NCBI GenBank assembly: GCA_963921425.1
Contig: OY992838.1
Coordinates: forward strand, 13,144,001-13,208,000
Reading direction: 5' to 3'
From: Dryas octopetala
Lineage: Eukaryota > Streptophyta > Magnoliopsida > Rosales > Rosaceae
Length of the DNA: 64,000 nt
In this document: piece by piece, positions 48,751 through 59,354 of the stretch
How positions within the stretch are numbered: position 1 is the stretch's first letter
How the letters are laid out: each line of letters begins with the position of its first letter
Notes under the pieces: generated by a model
What the model was told of the DNA's origin: nothing
The model's input: only the letters and a program-made list of their open reading frames with translations
Databases searched by the model: none
Position numbers and translations under genes: made by a program

Positions 48751-51700
48751 CTACTTGTAAAAGTAGCGGAGGTGCTCGGCGTGCCAAGGGTGGCCGAGTT
48801 CCTTGCCGGTTGTGGCGCGGAGCCTATATGTGCCTGGGCGGATGACTTCAATAATTTCATACGGTCCTTCCCAATTAGGTTTCAGAGCACCTGTTTTGGC
48901 CAAGGTAGTGCTGCGCAGGACCCAGTCCCCCACTCGGAAGTGGCGAGGCTTAACTTTAGAATTGTAGTATCGAGTGGCCCGTTGCTGGTAGGCATACTTG
49001 TGTAGCTCAGCCTGGGCCCGATGCTCTTCAGCGAGGTCGAGACTGAGGGCTAGCTGGTCAGCATTGTGCTCAGGCTGAAATGTATCGAGGCGGTAAGAGG
49101 CAAGCCCGACCTCAACTGGGATGACAGCTTCAGAAGCAAAGGCCAAAGAAAAAGGGGTTTCCCCGGTCGAGGATCGACAGGTCGTCCGGTAGGACCATAA
49201 GACTTCGGGTAGGAGGTCAGGCCACTTTCCCTTCTTAGCATCAAGCTTGGTCTTCAAGGTATGTTTAATGGTCTTGTTGACTGCCTCGACCTGCCCGTTG
49301 GCCTGAGGATGACCAGGAGAGGCAAAGAAGACCTTGATGTTGAATGCGGAGCAAAATGACTTGAACTCTTTGTTGTCAAACTGCTTGCCATTGTCAGTGA
49401 TAATGGCGTAAGGGAGACCAAAGCGGCAAATTATGTTCTTCCATACAAAGCTCTTGATGGTCTGGGTGGTTGCCTTTGCCAAGGGCTCGGCCTCCGCCCA
49501 CTTAGTGAAATAGTCCACTGCGACTACTGCCATTTTGACCTTGCCCTTCCCCTCGGTCATTGGTCCGATTAAGTCAATGCCCCATTGGGCAAAGGGCCAA
49601 GGACTGTTCATGGTAGTGAGGGGCTCGGGTGGTTGGTGCGGAAAAGTTGCAAATTTTTGGCACTTTATGCACTTCTGGGTGAGCTTCCTTGCATCAGCGC
49701 GGAGGGTCGGCCAATAATAGCCTTGGCGGATGGCCTTGTGGGCTAAAGAGTGGGCCCCTGCATGATTGCCACAGACCCCTTCATGGATCTCCCGGAGGAT
49801 ATAGTCGCCTTGTTCGGGTGTGAGGCAGCGCAAGTATGGCAGGGAGAAACCCCGCTTGTATAACTTGTCGTTGATAATGATGTACCGGGAAGCTCTATGG
49901 CGAAGGCGCCGAGCCTCAGCCTTGTCCGCGGGTGGGTGCCCATGCTTAAGAAATGCAAGGAGAGGATCCATCCAACTAGCTTGTTGCGCAGATTGGCAGA
50001 CTTCCATAACATCAATGCTGCGCTGAGGTAAGAACTCAACTGGGACAGACCTCCCAGCTTCATGGTCGACTGCCGAGGCAAGGCGAGCTAGGGCATCCGC
50101 CCTCTCATTGTCCGCCCTAGGGATTTGGATGAGCTGGTATGCTGAGAATTGATTGAGTAGGCTTTGAACTTTGGTGAAGTAGGCGGCCATGCGCTCACCC
50201 TTGGTCTGGTATTCCTGTGTGACCTGGTTCACCACAAGTTGAGAATCGCTGTAGATTCGGAGTTGCTCCACGTCCATATGTAGTGCCAAAGATAAGCCGG
50301 CAATGAGGGCCTCATATTCAGCCTCATTGTTGGATGCCTGGAAGCCGAAGCGAAGAGCATACTCAATGGTGGTCTGGTCAGGGGCGATCAAAACAAGTCC
50401 GGCTCCACTGCCCTGTTGATTAGAAGACCCATCAACATATAAAGACCAGATTGGGCGATCCGGCCTGATTGCCGGAGTAGAAGAAGTTGGTGGATCGGTG
50501 GTCGACACAATGGCGGAGGAGGGCTCGGCCTCGGGTAAGAATGTAGACTCTGAAATGAAGTCTGCAATGGCTTGTCCCTTGATCGCGGGCCGGGGGCGGT
50601 AGGAAATGTCAAACTCGCTCAGCTCAATGGACCATTTTATAAGTCGGCCAGAGACCTCAGGCCGCTGCAATACTTGCCTAAGTGGTTGATTGGTGAGAAC
50701 CACGATAGGATGAGCCTGGAAGTATGGGCGGAGGCGCCGGGCTGATGTGACCAAGGCAAGGGCTAATTTTTCTATCTCTGGATATCTGGTCTCGGCATCT
50801 TGCAGGGCCTTGCTAGTATAGTACACCGGGTGTTCAACCCTGTCCTCAAGTCGAATGAGGACTGAGCTGGTGGCTGTTAGGGAAACGGACAAGTAGAGGA
50901 GTAGCTCTTCCCCTGGCTCGGGTTTAGAAAGTAGAGGTGATTTGCCCATGTACTCTTTTAGATCTTGGAAGGCCTTCTCACACTCCGGAGTCCAGTCAAT
51001 GTATTTTGTCCGAGCCTTAAGGGTTTTGAAGAATGGGGCGCAACGGTCGGTGGCCTTGGATATGAATCGTGTCAAGGCGGCGACCCTGCCCGTTAGGCTC
51101 TGCACTTCCTTCTGAGTTCTGGGAGATTGCATATCGATCAAGGCTTTGATTTTTTCAGGGTTGGCCTCTATCCCCCTTTGGCTCACCATGAAGCCAAGGA
51201 ATTTTCCCGAAAATACGCCGAACGTGCACTTGGCAGGGTTCAGGCGCATTTGGTACTTCTTGAGCACGGAAAACATCTCAGAAAGTTTGTGGACGTGGTC
51301 CTCTGCCCGGACACTCTTAACAAACATGTCGTCCACATAGACCTCCATGGACTTACCAATATATTCTGAGAAAATGGAGTTGACCAGGCGCTGGTAGGTG
51401 GCCCCGGCATTTTTGAGTCTGAAAGGCATGACTTTGTAACAATATAGGCCCCTGTCAGTGATGAAGGCCGTGTTGTCCTGGTCGGAGCTGTGCATAAGGA
51501 TTTGGTTATAGCCGGACTAGGAGTCCATGAAACTAAGGAGTGCATGGCCTGCTGTGGCATCAACCAGTTGGTCAATTCGAGGAAGAGGAAAACTATCCTT
51601 GGGGCAGGCCTTGTTGAGGTCGGTGAAGTCGACGCACATCCGCCACTTGCCATTTGATTTCTTGACCATCACAACATTGGCCAGCCAATCCGGGTAGGAA

Positions 51701-52659
51701 ACCTCGCGGATAAAACCAATTTTCTGTAACTTGTCGACTTCTTCCTTCATAGCAGCATAGATTTCGGGCTTGTACTGCCTGCGCTTTTGGCGGACGGGGC
51801 GGTGCCGTGGATTAAGACTTAGGCGATGGGAGATCACCTCCGGAGAGATCCCAGGCATGTCATCATAAGACCAGGCAAAGACTTCAGCATTGGCACGAAG
51901 GAAGTTGATGAGGCCGTCTCGGAGGGCAATACTGAGCTGGGTTCCGACCCGTACCTTGCGGTCCGGGTAGGCAGGTGAGATGAGCACTTCTTCCACATGA
52001 CTGTCATCTGGTTGGGCGGTGGCCCTGAAAGATGAATCACGAGGATCTTCGGGAGGGTCCGGGGTAGGGCAGGTAGGGGAGACAGAAACAGCCATAGAGG
52101 GCATGGCCTCTTTCTTCTTCTTGACGGAAGTCGTATAGCAGGACCTGGCTGACACTTGGTTGCCTTTGACTACCCCCGTGCCACATGGGGTCGGGAACTT
52201 GATCAGAAGCAAGTGAGTGGAAATCATAACCTTCAGTTGGTTAAGGGCTGGTCGTCCCAGGATGACGTTGTACGCTGTGGGGCAGTCGACCACCAAAAAC
52301 TGAGTGGTTGTGGTAGCGGACGAAGGATACCTCCCAAGGGTGAGTGGAAGGTAGATCCCGCCAAAAGGGGTGACCACATCGCCCGAAAAACTAAGTAAAG
52401 GAGCGACCGACCGGTCAAGTCTCTCTTGGCCAATCCCAAGAGCTGTGAAGGCGGAGGCGAAGAGGATGTTGACGGAGCTACCACAATCAACAAGGATCCT
52501 AGCCACATCAAAATTAGCTATGGTGGCTTCAATGACCAAGGGGTCATCGTGTGGGAAGATCAAATCACGTTCCTCTTCCTCAGCAAAGGAAATGGGCGAC
52601 CACCCGAGCTTAGGGGTCTTTTTTCCACGGTGGAGTCTACAGCCATAACGCCAGAGCAT
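48751..52659 (-). pseudogene. Gypsy/Tat pol: protease, RT, RNase H, second RNase H, integrase
   Basis: One frame, with a single TAG at 51517-51519. Protease: ILVDCGSSVNILF. RT: KWRMCVDFTDLNKACPKDSF, FMDS then stop then SGYNQIL (normally DAYSGYNQI), and catalytic YVDDMF. First RNase H: YYTSKALQDAETRY region. The second, archaeal-type RNase H is LYVDGSSNQQGSGAGLV with NNEAEYEAL and YSDSQLV. Integrase: zinc finger (HEGVCGNHAGAHS, CIKCQKF), core IDLIGP, TDNGKQF and HPQANGQVEAVNKTIK. Apart from the amber codon it is open over 1,300 codons. It overlaps gag by 100 bp in the -1 frame. Its role would be reverse transcription and integration. Confidence 0.95.
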
Positions 52660-54704
52660 TGCTGAGCACTTCGGGCGTATTCCTTCCTAGCCCTGTTGGA
52701 GTTGCCAGCGAGGGTCAAGCCCCCACAGATGGTATTGACCCGCCCCCGTCGTTGTCCTTCGGCCTTGGCCTTCTCGGTGGCCTCCTTGTCTATAAAGCCA
52801 TCCAATTTTCCTTCCTGTACCAAAGTTTCGATTGCCTCTTTAAAGGCTCTGCATGCCTCGGTGTCATGGCCATGGTCATTATGATAAAGGCAAAAAAAGT
52901 TCTTGTTGGCCCGGTACCGTGTTTGTGGTGGGCGGGGTGGTAGCTTGGGGAGTATGTCTTTGATCTGAGGATACAATGCTGTATAAGTAACAGTGAGAAT
53001 TGTATAGACTTTGAACCTGGAGGCGTAGGATGTCTGATAAGTTTCCTCCCTTCGTTGCCCTCCACCTCTACCATCACCAAATTGCTTCTTGGTGAATTTA
53101 CTGAACTTTTTCCCGGACCCCCCATGCTGATTACCCGAGTAGGGCTTGGGCTGGGGTGGCACTATGATGACCTGGTCGGTACTTGGGCGATCCATGGTGG
53201 GCGGCTTCTTCCCATATGTTTTGAATTCCGCAGTAGCATAGGCAATGGCCTCTTGCATAAGTTCTTTGTAGGTGCGCGGATTGCGGCGGTTGAGTTCGAA
53301 CAAGAAGTCCCCCTCTAGGAGACCACCCTTGAAAGCAGCGAAGGCTACCTTCTCATCACAGTCGCGACACCGGGATCGTTCTAGCTGAAATCGAGTGATG
53401 TACTCCCGGAGGGATTCCCTGCTGCCCTGTCGGACTCGAGTCAGGTCATCCGTGGTGTAGATTCTATCGGTCTGGATGATATACTGGCCCAGGAAGAGCT
53501 CTCGGAGCTCGTGGAAACAATCAACCGAGCCCGGAGGAAGTTGGTAGAACCAGTCCCTTGCACTGCCAGAGAGGGTGGAAGGGAAGATTCGACACTTCGT
53601 AATGTCATCAGCACCTTTAGATTCCAGAGCGGATCTGAAACTCATGAGGTGGTCATATGGGTCTTCCTTCCCTGTGTATGGAGTGATCTTGGGAGGTCGG
53701 ACGTCGCCAACTGGAGGAGTGGACAGGATGCGAGCTGTGAAAGGTCCAGGCAGCTCCCTTGTTTCTACAGATGGGTGCCCACCCCGACTTCCTCCTTCCA
53801 CTCTTTTCAGGCGCTCACTGATGTCCATGAGAAGTTGCTGGAGCTGGTCTGGTGGAAGAGAGCCGCTGTTACCGGAGTCAGCGACTTGTTCACTTATGTA
53901 AGTGTTGCTTTCTGCGCGGCGCCCAGCCGAGAGGACCTGCTCTTCTCCCCGTCGTCGCTTGGGACGAGGAGCCTGCTCTTCCTCCAAGTCTCGGGGGCGC
54001 GGGTTGGATCGCCCCTGCTCCTCCTCCAAATCTCGGGGACGCGGGTTGGATTCGCCCCAGTTCGTCCGCTGCTCTTCTCGCCGAGAGCGGTTGTCGTCGA
54101 GCAGATGACGACAGTCCCGGTAAATGTGGAACTCCTCAGAGCGGGTAGGATGCTCGCCAGATCGAGCCCGGCTGACCGGGTGGACAAGTCTCTTTTGAAA
54201 ACCTGGAGGCGGATGGCTACCTTGCCCTACATCCAATTGGCGGGGAACATTTTGGTCCCTTCGGGGGGGATCCCTCATCTTACCACTCCGGAGAGTGGTG
54301 TGTTCGTCCCTGTCATGGGGGTTTCTCCTCTCTCCACTCCGGGGAGTGGTATGTCCTTCCCTGTCACGGAGGAGTCGCTCATAAAGCTGTGTTGCACCTT
54401 TCTGGAGGTCGAGCTGTTCCTGGGTTCGTTGGAGCTGAGCCTCCAAACGCTGGATGTACTCTTCTTGATCAGATTCGGCAGTCTTCTTACCTCGCTTGTC
54501 AACCAGCGGGGTGTTGTCGACTTGGTCGAGGATAGGACCTCCGTCAGACATTGTGAGGGTCGGAAGGTTGGAAGCTAGGAAGCTAAGGAACGAGGAAGTT
54601 CGGAAGCTAGGAAGCTCGGAAGCTCGGAAGCTGGGAAGCTCGGAAGCTCGGAAACTAGGAAGCTCGGAAGCCTTTTGCACCTCAACTGAGGGTAGAGAAT
54701 TCAA
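52560..54704 (-). CDS. Gypsy/Tat gag
   Basis: 714 codons. An N-terminal ASELPSFR repeat (54680-54590) is followed by a charged Arg-rich region. The retrotransposon gag core runs from PPKITPYTGKEDPYDHLMSF through LSGSARDWFYQLPPGSV to GGLLEGDFLFELNRR. The CLYHNDHGHDTEACRAFKEA knuckle-like segment follows. The frame leaves the expected gag-protease continuation at a run of six A (plus 52619-52624). After STVEKRP it diverges and stops at 52560, while KLGWSPISFAEE continues in the other frame. Gag packages the element RNA. Confidence 0.9.
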   Translation of the reverse strand: MNSLPSVEVQKASELPSFRASELPSFRASELPSFRTSSFLSFLASNLPTLTMSDGGPILDQVDNTPLVDKRGKKTAESDQEEYIQRLEAQLQRTQEQLDLQKGATQLYERLLRDREGHTTPRSGERRNPHDRDEHTTLRSGKMRDPPRRDQNVPRQLDVGQGSHPPPGFQKRLVHPVSRARSGEHPTRSEEFHIYRDCRHLLDDNRSRREEQRTNWGESNPRPRDLEEEQGRSNPRPRDLEEEQAPRPKRRRGEEQVLSAGRRAESNTYISEQVADSGNSGSLPPDQLQQLLMDISERLKRVEGGSRGGHPSVETRELPGPFTARILSTPPVGDVRPPKITPYTGKEDPYDHLMSFRSALESKGADDITKCRIFPSTLSGSARDWFYQLPPGSVDCFHELRELFLGQYIIQTDRIYTTDDLTRVRQGSRESLREYITRFQLERSRCRDCDEKVAFAAFKGGLLEGDFLFELNRRNPRTYKELMQEAIAYATAEFKTYGKKPPTMDRPSTDQVIIVPPQPKPYSGNQHGGSGKKFSKFTKKQFGDGRGGGQRREETYQTSYASRFKVYTILTVTYTALYPQIKDILPKLPPRPPQTRYRANKNFFCLYHNDHGHDTEACRAFKEAIETLVQEGKLDGFIDKEATEKAKAEGQRRGRVNTICGGLTLAGNSNRARKEYARSAQQCSGVMAVDSTVEKRPLSSGGRPFPLLRKRNVI

Positions 54705-54722
54705 TGGGGAAAAGTTGTAACT

Positions 54723-54743
54723 TTCCCACAGACGGCGCCAAAC
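54723..54743 (-). other. Primer binding site of the Gypsy element
   Basis: The minus strand reads TTTGGCGCCGTCTGTGGG next to the 5' LTR. TGGCGCCGT matches the tRNA-Asp-type PBS common in Tat/Athila elements. Confidence 0.75.
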
Positions 54744-55379
54744 TGTTGATGCCCAAAAATGGTAGAGCAGTCAACGTCGAGTCGAACCACGTAGGCCCGT
54801 TGACCTACCACTGAGCGGATGACACGTCGAAGTGGGGCAGGAACGGGTAGCTGGGTCCGACTGGTGAGTAATGAGAGAGAATGATATCCAAAGCACCCTG
54901 CACAGGTACACAAAAGTGAGCGGGAAGGGCACCGGTGTGATGCCGGCCAAAGCTCCTCCGACGCTCAAGTCAGTGTTCAGAGAGATCTGAGAGCAGAGTG
55001 AGTGAATAGTATAATAATGATTTCAGTTGTCCTTTTGTGACAAGAAGGTACCTCTTTTATAGTACCTTTGGAAGAGTGTCAACCAATCCGGTGACGACAC
55101 GTGTCCTTTGTGGTGACTTGCACTGTAGGAGCGCCACGTGGCACCGGTCTCGAGGATCCGAGTGAGTTGACACGGGCCGGGGGCCCGGGAGGCTTGAGCT
55201 TGGGAGGCCGGAGCCTAAGAGGCCGGGGCCCAGGGGGCCGGGGCCCATGAGGCCGGAGCCTAGTGGATCATGGGCTAGGAGCCCAGGAAGGGCTTAGTCT
55301 TTTGGGTCTAGGCCCAAACAGCATGGTGTTGGGCCTTGTGTGACTTGTCGTTATGCCGAGATGATTAGTCATACGAACA
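54744..55379 (-). repeat. Gypsy 5' LTR
   Basis: 636 bp, one mismatch to the 3' LTR (54940). CTTTTATAG-type sequences near 55050 lie in the part expected to hold the terminator/promoter. Confidence 0.95.
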
Positions 55380-55384
55380 AGCAT

Positions 55385-55889
55385 ACTTTTTTTGACCAAT
55401 AAAAATTTCAGCTGGTGATTGCACCACCTCAATACCAAGAAAGTAACGTATCTTTCCTAGATCAGTCATATCAAACTCATCCATCATAAATTTTTTAAAC
55501 TCAATAAACATTGTTTCATCATTTCCAGTGAATATCAAGTCATCTACATACAGACAAACAAGCAGAAAGTTACCTCCCTCTCCAAATTTAATGTACAATG
55601 TATGCTCATAGGGACATTTTTGGAAGCCTGCCTTTGTGAAGTAAGCATCTATACGACTGTACCAAGCCCGAGGTGCTTGTTTCAGTCCATATAAAGCCCT
55701 TTTCAGTCTATAAACTTTTTGCCCACTCCCTTTCTTCACATAACCTGGAGGTTGATCAATGAAAACTTGCTCATTCAACTCACCATTAAGAAAAGCTGAT
55801 TTTACATCAAGCTGATAAATGGACCAAGAATTCTGTGCTGCCAGTGAAACCACCAAACGAATGGTGTCATGTCTTGCAACAGGTGCAAA
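55385..55889 (-). pseudogene. Copia reverse transcriptase, main part
   Basis: The minus strand reads FAPVARHDTIR (55889-55855), QLDVKSAFLNGELNEQVFI, PPGYVKKGSG, ALYGLKQAPRAWYSRID, CLYVDDLIFTGND (catalytic YVDD) and DLGKIRYFLGIEV. It is cut at KKYA by the Gypsy insertion and resumes at 43422. The upstream RT part is replaced by the inverted segment at 55890-56502. Confidence 0.9.
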
Positions 55890-56502
55890 GATATTTAGTC
55901 TTTGTTTCTATTTTTCTTTGTTAATAATCCCTATTTGTCAGGGACTTAGTTAGCATTTGATATATTCCTTAGGAGAATCCCATAAGTCTAGGGCTGAAAT
56001 TAAATCTTCAAGTGAAGATGTTCAACGTCCAAGAAAAAGACCTTATTGGATGACAGACTATGTAAGTGGGAATGAATTATCTGATGATGAAACTATTGCA
56101 AATCTTGCTCTATTTGCAGATAGTGATCCTGTAGTATTTACTGATGCTGTCAAGAATTTAAAATGGAGGGAAGCCATGGATGCAGAGATAGAAGCAATTG
56201 AAAAGAATGATACTTGGGAATTAACTGATCTTCCTGAAGAAGGGATAACCATTGGTGTTAAATGGATCTACAAAACAAAGCTCAATGAGAAAGGAGAGGT
56301 TGATAAATTTAAGGCTCGGTTGGTGGCCAAGGGATATACACAAGAATATGGTGTTGATTATGTTGAAGTCTTTGCACCTGTTGCAAGACATGACACTATT
56401 CATTTGGTGGTTTCACTGGCTGCACAGAATTCTTGGTCCATTTATCAGCTTGATGTAAAATCAGCCTTTCTTAATGGTGAGTTGAATGAGCAAGTTTTTA
56501 TT
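55890..56502 (+). mobile_element. Inverted LTR-RT chimera inside the Copia element
   Basis: 55890-55996 is the first part of a Copia LTR in plus orientation (GATATTTAGTCTTTGTTTCT .. TCTAGGGCTG). At GCTG it jumps to RT-region sequence 55997-56502, also plus, reading DVQRPRKRPYWMTDYVSGNE, WELTDLPEEGITIGVKWIYK, KARLVAKGYTQEYGVDYVEV and LNGELNEQVFI. Its two ends repeat, in inverse, the neighbouring minus-strand RT (55860-55765) and connection region (56670-56503). The host copy lacks the middle part. Confidence 0.9.
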
Positions 56503-57734
56503 CTTGACAGCATCAGTAAATACTACAAGATCACTGTCTGCAAATAGAGCAAGATTTGCAATAGTTTCATCATCAGATAATTCATTCCCACTTACATAGT
56601 CTGTCATCCAATAAGGTCTTTTTCTTGGACGTTGAACATCTTCACTTGAAGATTCAATTTCAGCTGGTTCGTTTAATGGAGCATCTAATAAACTGTCTCC
56701 AAGGAATTTCACTTCCTCTTCAGTCCCACTTTCATCATCAACTGAAATATATTTATTTCTTGTGCTGCTTCAATCCCAGCTGCTGTCTTCATCAAACACA
56801 ACGTCACGGCTAATGATTATTTTCTGAGTGAGAGGATTAAACAATCTGTATGCTTTGGATTCTTCGCTAACGCCGAGTAATATGCATTTCACCCCTTTTT
56901 TATCAAGTTTGTTTCTCTTCCCGTTAGGTATATGTGCATAGGCTAACCATCCAAATATCCTAAAATGATCAACGGCTGGTTTGTGCCCGGTCCATGTTTC
57001 CTCTGGTGTCATGTTCTTTACTGCAAGTGTAGGGCTTCTATTCAGTACATGAACGCTCCAGTTCACAGCCTCAGGCCAAAAAGTCTTAGGAATGTTCTTT
57101 CTTGCAATCATGCTTCGCACCATATTCAGGATCGTGCGATTTTTTCTCTCCGACACACCGTTTTGCTGTGGTGTGTATGCTGCAGTAAGTTGTCTACGAA
57201 TGCCATTTATCTCACACAAGTTAGTGAACTCATGTGAGTTAAATTCACCTCCACGATCAGTACGAAAAACCTTTATGGACTGGCCAGTTTCTTTCTCAAC
57301 TTGAGCTTTAAATCTTTTAAATACAGCAATGGCCTCAGACTTTTCTGTCAAAAATAAACCCATGTTTTTCGACTATAGTCATCAGTAAAGGTAATGAAAT
57401 ACTTTTTGTTGCTGTTTGATGTGGGATTAATTGGCCCGCAGATATCTGAATGGACTAGCTGCAGTAGTTGCGTAGCTCTCCATGTGCTTTCTTTAGGAAA
57501 TGAGTCACGATGCTGCTTGCCAATGATGCAATCCTCACAAACCTTTGAAGGAGACTGAATATATGGAAGTCTTTTCACCATTTGCTTTTGTTGCAAGGTT
57601 TTTAGCCCATTAAAGTTCAAGTGCCCATATCGATAGTGCCACAGCCATGCAGGATCTTGTACTGTTGATTTGTGACATATCGGATCAGCGTGTTTAGTCT
57701 GAGTGTGCAAAGGAAACATCCGATTTCCTGTCAT
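56503..57734 (-). pseudogene. Copia integrase and linker to RT
   Basis: The GAG-pre-integrase zinc finger HYRYGHLNFNGL with CEDCIIGKQ lies at 57734-57500. The core HSDICGPI, FTDDYSRKTWVYF, then after a frame change FRTDRGGEFNSHEF and YTPQQNGVSERKNRT follows, with GWLAYAHIPNGKRNKLDKK. The linker NEPAEIESSSEDVQRPRKRP ends at DAVKN where the inverted chimera begins. Two frames are used and stops occur, so it is inactive. Confidence 0.9.
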
Positions 57735-57779
57735 CTTGACCTCTGCAATAAAGCCCTTCTGTGGATGATGAATTTGACA

Positions 57780-58958
57780 TCAATCCTTTTGAATGATGAT
57801 GGCAAAACCCTTCTCTTGTAACTGACCAAGGCTAATCAAGTTACTTTTGAGTGTTAGAACATAAAACACGCAAGTAATAGTGTACATACTACTATTCATC
57901 ATAACTTTAATGTTACCCTTTCCCATGACACATATGCTAGTATTATTTCCAAGCTTCACATTCTCTCTAAAAGGCTCATCTAAATCAGAAAATAAGAGTT
58001 TGTTACCACTCATGTGATTGCTGTAGCCATAGTCTAAATACCATGTATCACCTGATGTAGTCTCCCTCTTGTCGATGTAAGACATCAAAAGCATCTCTTC
58101 TTCAGTTTCTGCAAAATTCATCTTTGTTTCCTTCTCTTTGTTAGGACATTCATTTTGGAAATGCCAAAGCTTGTGACAGTGATAACATTCTACATTTGCC
58201 TTGTCAAATGGTGCTATTTGACTGTATGAAAACTGGCGTCCTCTACCTCTTCCTTTTCCTCGAAATCCACCACGTCCTCTGCCTCTCCGAGGGGATGTTT
58301 CTCCATGAATAGTAACGTTCAAGGCTTGCTCCTCCACAGCATGACTAGTCATCCTCTGCTCATGTACCAGCAATGAGCTTTGCAGCTCATCAATCGAAAG
58401 ATTATCAATGTCATTCGATTCTTCAATGGAACACACAACATAATCAAATTTGGAAGTCATTGAGTGAAGGATTTTCTCAATAACTGCAACATCTCCCATT
58501 TTCTCGCCATGAATACGCATTTTATTTGCAATTACTCGTGTTCTTGCAAAATAATCATTGACTGACTTCCCTCCTTTCATGTGAAGAGTCTCAAACTCTT
58601 TGCGAAGAGCTTGAAGTTGTGCATGTTTGACCCTTGCCGTGCCTTGATACTTCTTTGCCATGGAGTCCCAGATATCTTTAGCAGTGTCCTTCTAGAGGAT
58701 GGTTTCCAGGATGGCACGATCAATTGCCTGGAACAGGTAATTCTTTGTCTTCAAATCCTTCAGCTTTTGTTCTTCTATAACCTTCGTCTGTGCTTCAGTC
58801 AGGACTGTAGCTTCTGCTGGTTCAACAAGACCATTCTCTACAAGACTCCAATACTCTTTAGATCGCAGAAAATTTTACATCAGCATGCTCCAATGGTCAT
58901 AGTGACCATCAAAGCGAGGGATTGCTGGTTGCACAAAACTACTGTTCTCTGACGCCAT
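57780..58958 (-). pseudogene. Copia gag and protease
   Basis: The likely start at 58958 reads MASENSSFVQPAIPRFDGHY, with stops at about 58872 and 58695. KKYQGTARVKHAQLQALRKE and the zinc knuckle CYHCHKLWHFQNEC follow. In the knuckle, Trp replaces the usual Gly. The protease motif is YLDYGYSNHMSG, where D-S-G has become D-Y-G. Both changes would impair function. Confidence 0.88.
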
Positions 58959-59020
58959 TTGATCTTGCTGCTGCAAGTGAGAAGACTGCAGCTTCTTTGA
59001 TAATCAAGTCCCTTGATGGG

Positions 59021-59034
59021 GCTCTAATACCATA
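59021..59034 (-). other. Primer binding site of the Copia element
   Basis: The minus strand reads TGGTATTAGAGCCCC just inside the 5' LTR, one mismatch from the initiator-Met tRNA type TGGTATCAGAGC. Confidence 0.8.
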
Positions 59035-59294
59035 TGTTAAATATCTAAGCTTTGAATACCGTAGTGCAAAATACTTGTGAAAAGTTGACTTATCATTTAA
59101 TGAAGTACAGAGACCTAGATTAAATAGGCTTACAGAAATTTATTGAACATAAAAAACAAAGAGAAAAATATCTCACGTCTAACAGCCCTAGATTTATGGG
59201 ATTCTCCTAAGGAATAGATCAAATGCTAACTAAGTCCCTGATAAATAGGGATTATTAACAAAGCAAAACAGAAACAAAGACTAAATATCTAACA
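59035..59294 (-). repeat. Copia 5' LTR
   Basis: 260 bp, 9 differences from the 3' LTR. Confidence 0.93.
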
Positions 59295-59354
59295 CTGCAT
59301 CACAATAAAAAACTCATACACTGATGCACACATGCACAAGGAAAAGATCATTGC

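Larger units (their letters stand above)
43423..55379 (-). mobile_element. Young Gypsy element of the Tat lineage nested in the Copia element
   Basis: LTRs of 636 bp at 43423-44058 and 54744-55379 differ at one base (G at 43619, A at 54940). The flanking 5-bp duplication AGCAT is perfect (43418-43422, 55380-55384). Minus-strand order is 5' LTR, PBS, gag, protease, RT, RNase H, second archaeal-type RNase H, integrase, long 3' region and 3' LTR. The extra RNase H and the long 3' region with an antisense gene place it in the Tat group. A gag-pol frameshift and an amber codon in RT break the polyprotein. Confidence 0.95.
42341..59294 (-). mobile_element. Copia LTR retrotransposon, split by a Gypsy element
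   Basis: Two 260-bp LTRs (42341-42600, 59035-59294) start TGTTAAAT and end CTAACA on the plus strand. Element order on the minus strand is 5' LTR, PBS, gag, protease, integrase, RT, RNase H, PPT (CCCTCCCTTAAAC in plus sense) and 3' LTR: the Copia order. Flanks are ATGCA (42336-42340) and CTGCA (59295-59299), a 5-bp target duplication with one change. The LTRs differ at 9 of 260 positions, 8 of them transitions. Many stops make it non-functional. It sits in an intron of the AGO pseudogene. Confidence 0.93.

Noticed and set aside
51517..51519. Amber readthrough as a gag-pol control signal
   Set aside because: The stop lies in the middle of RT at a conserved Tyr, not at the gag-pol border, so mutation is the simpler reading.
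55957..56547. 196-codon plus-strand ORF as an independent gene
   Set aside because: It is the RT part of the inverted Copia chimera, with an LTR piece at its start.
42341..59294. Single complete Copia element of 17 kb
   Set aside because: Its coding parts resume on either side of a second LTR pair with its own AGCAT duplication, so it is two nested elements.
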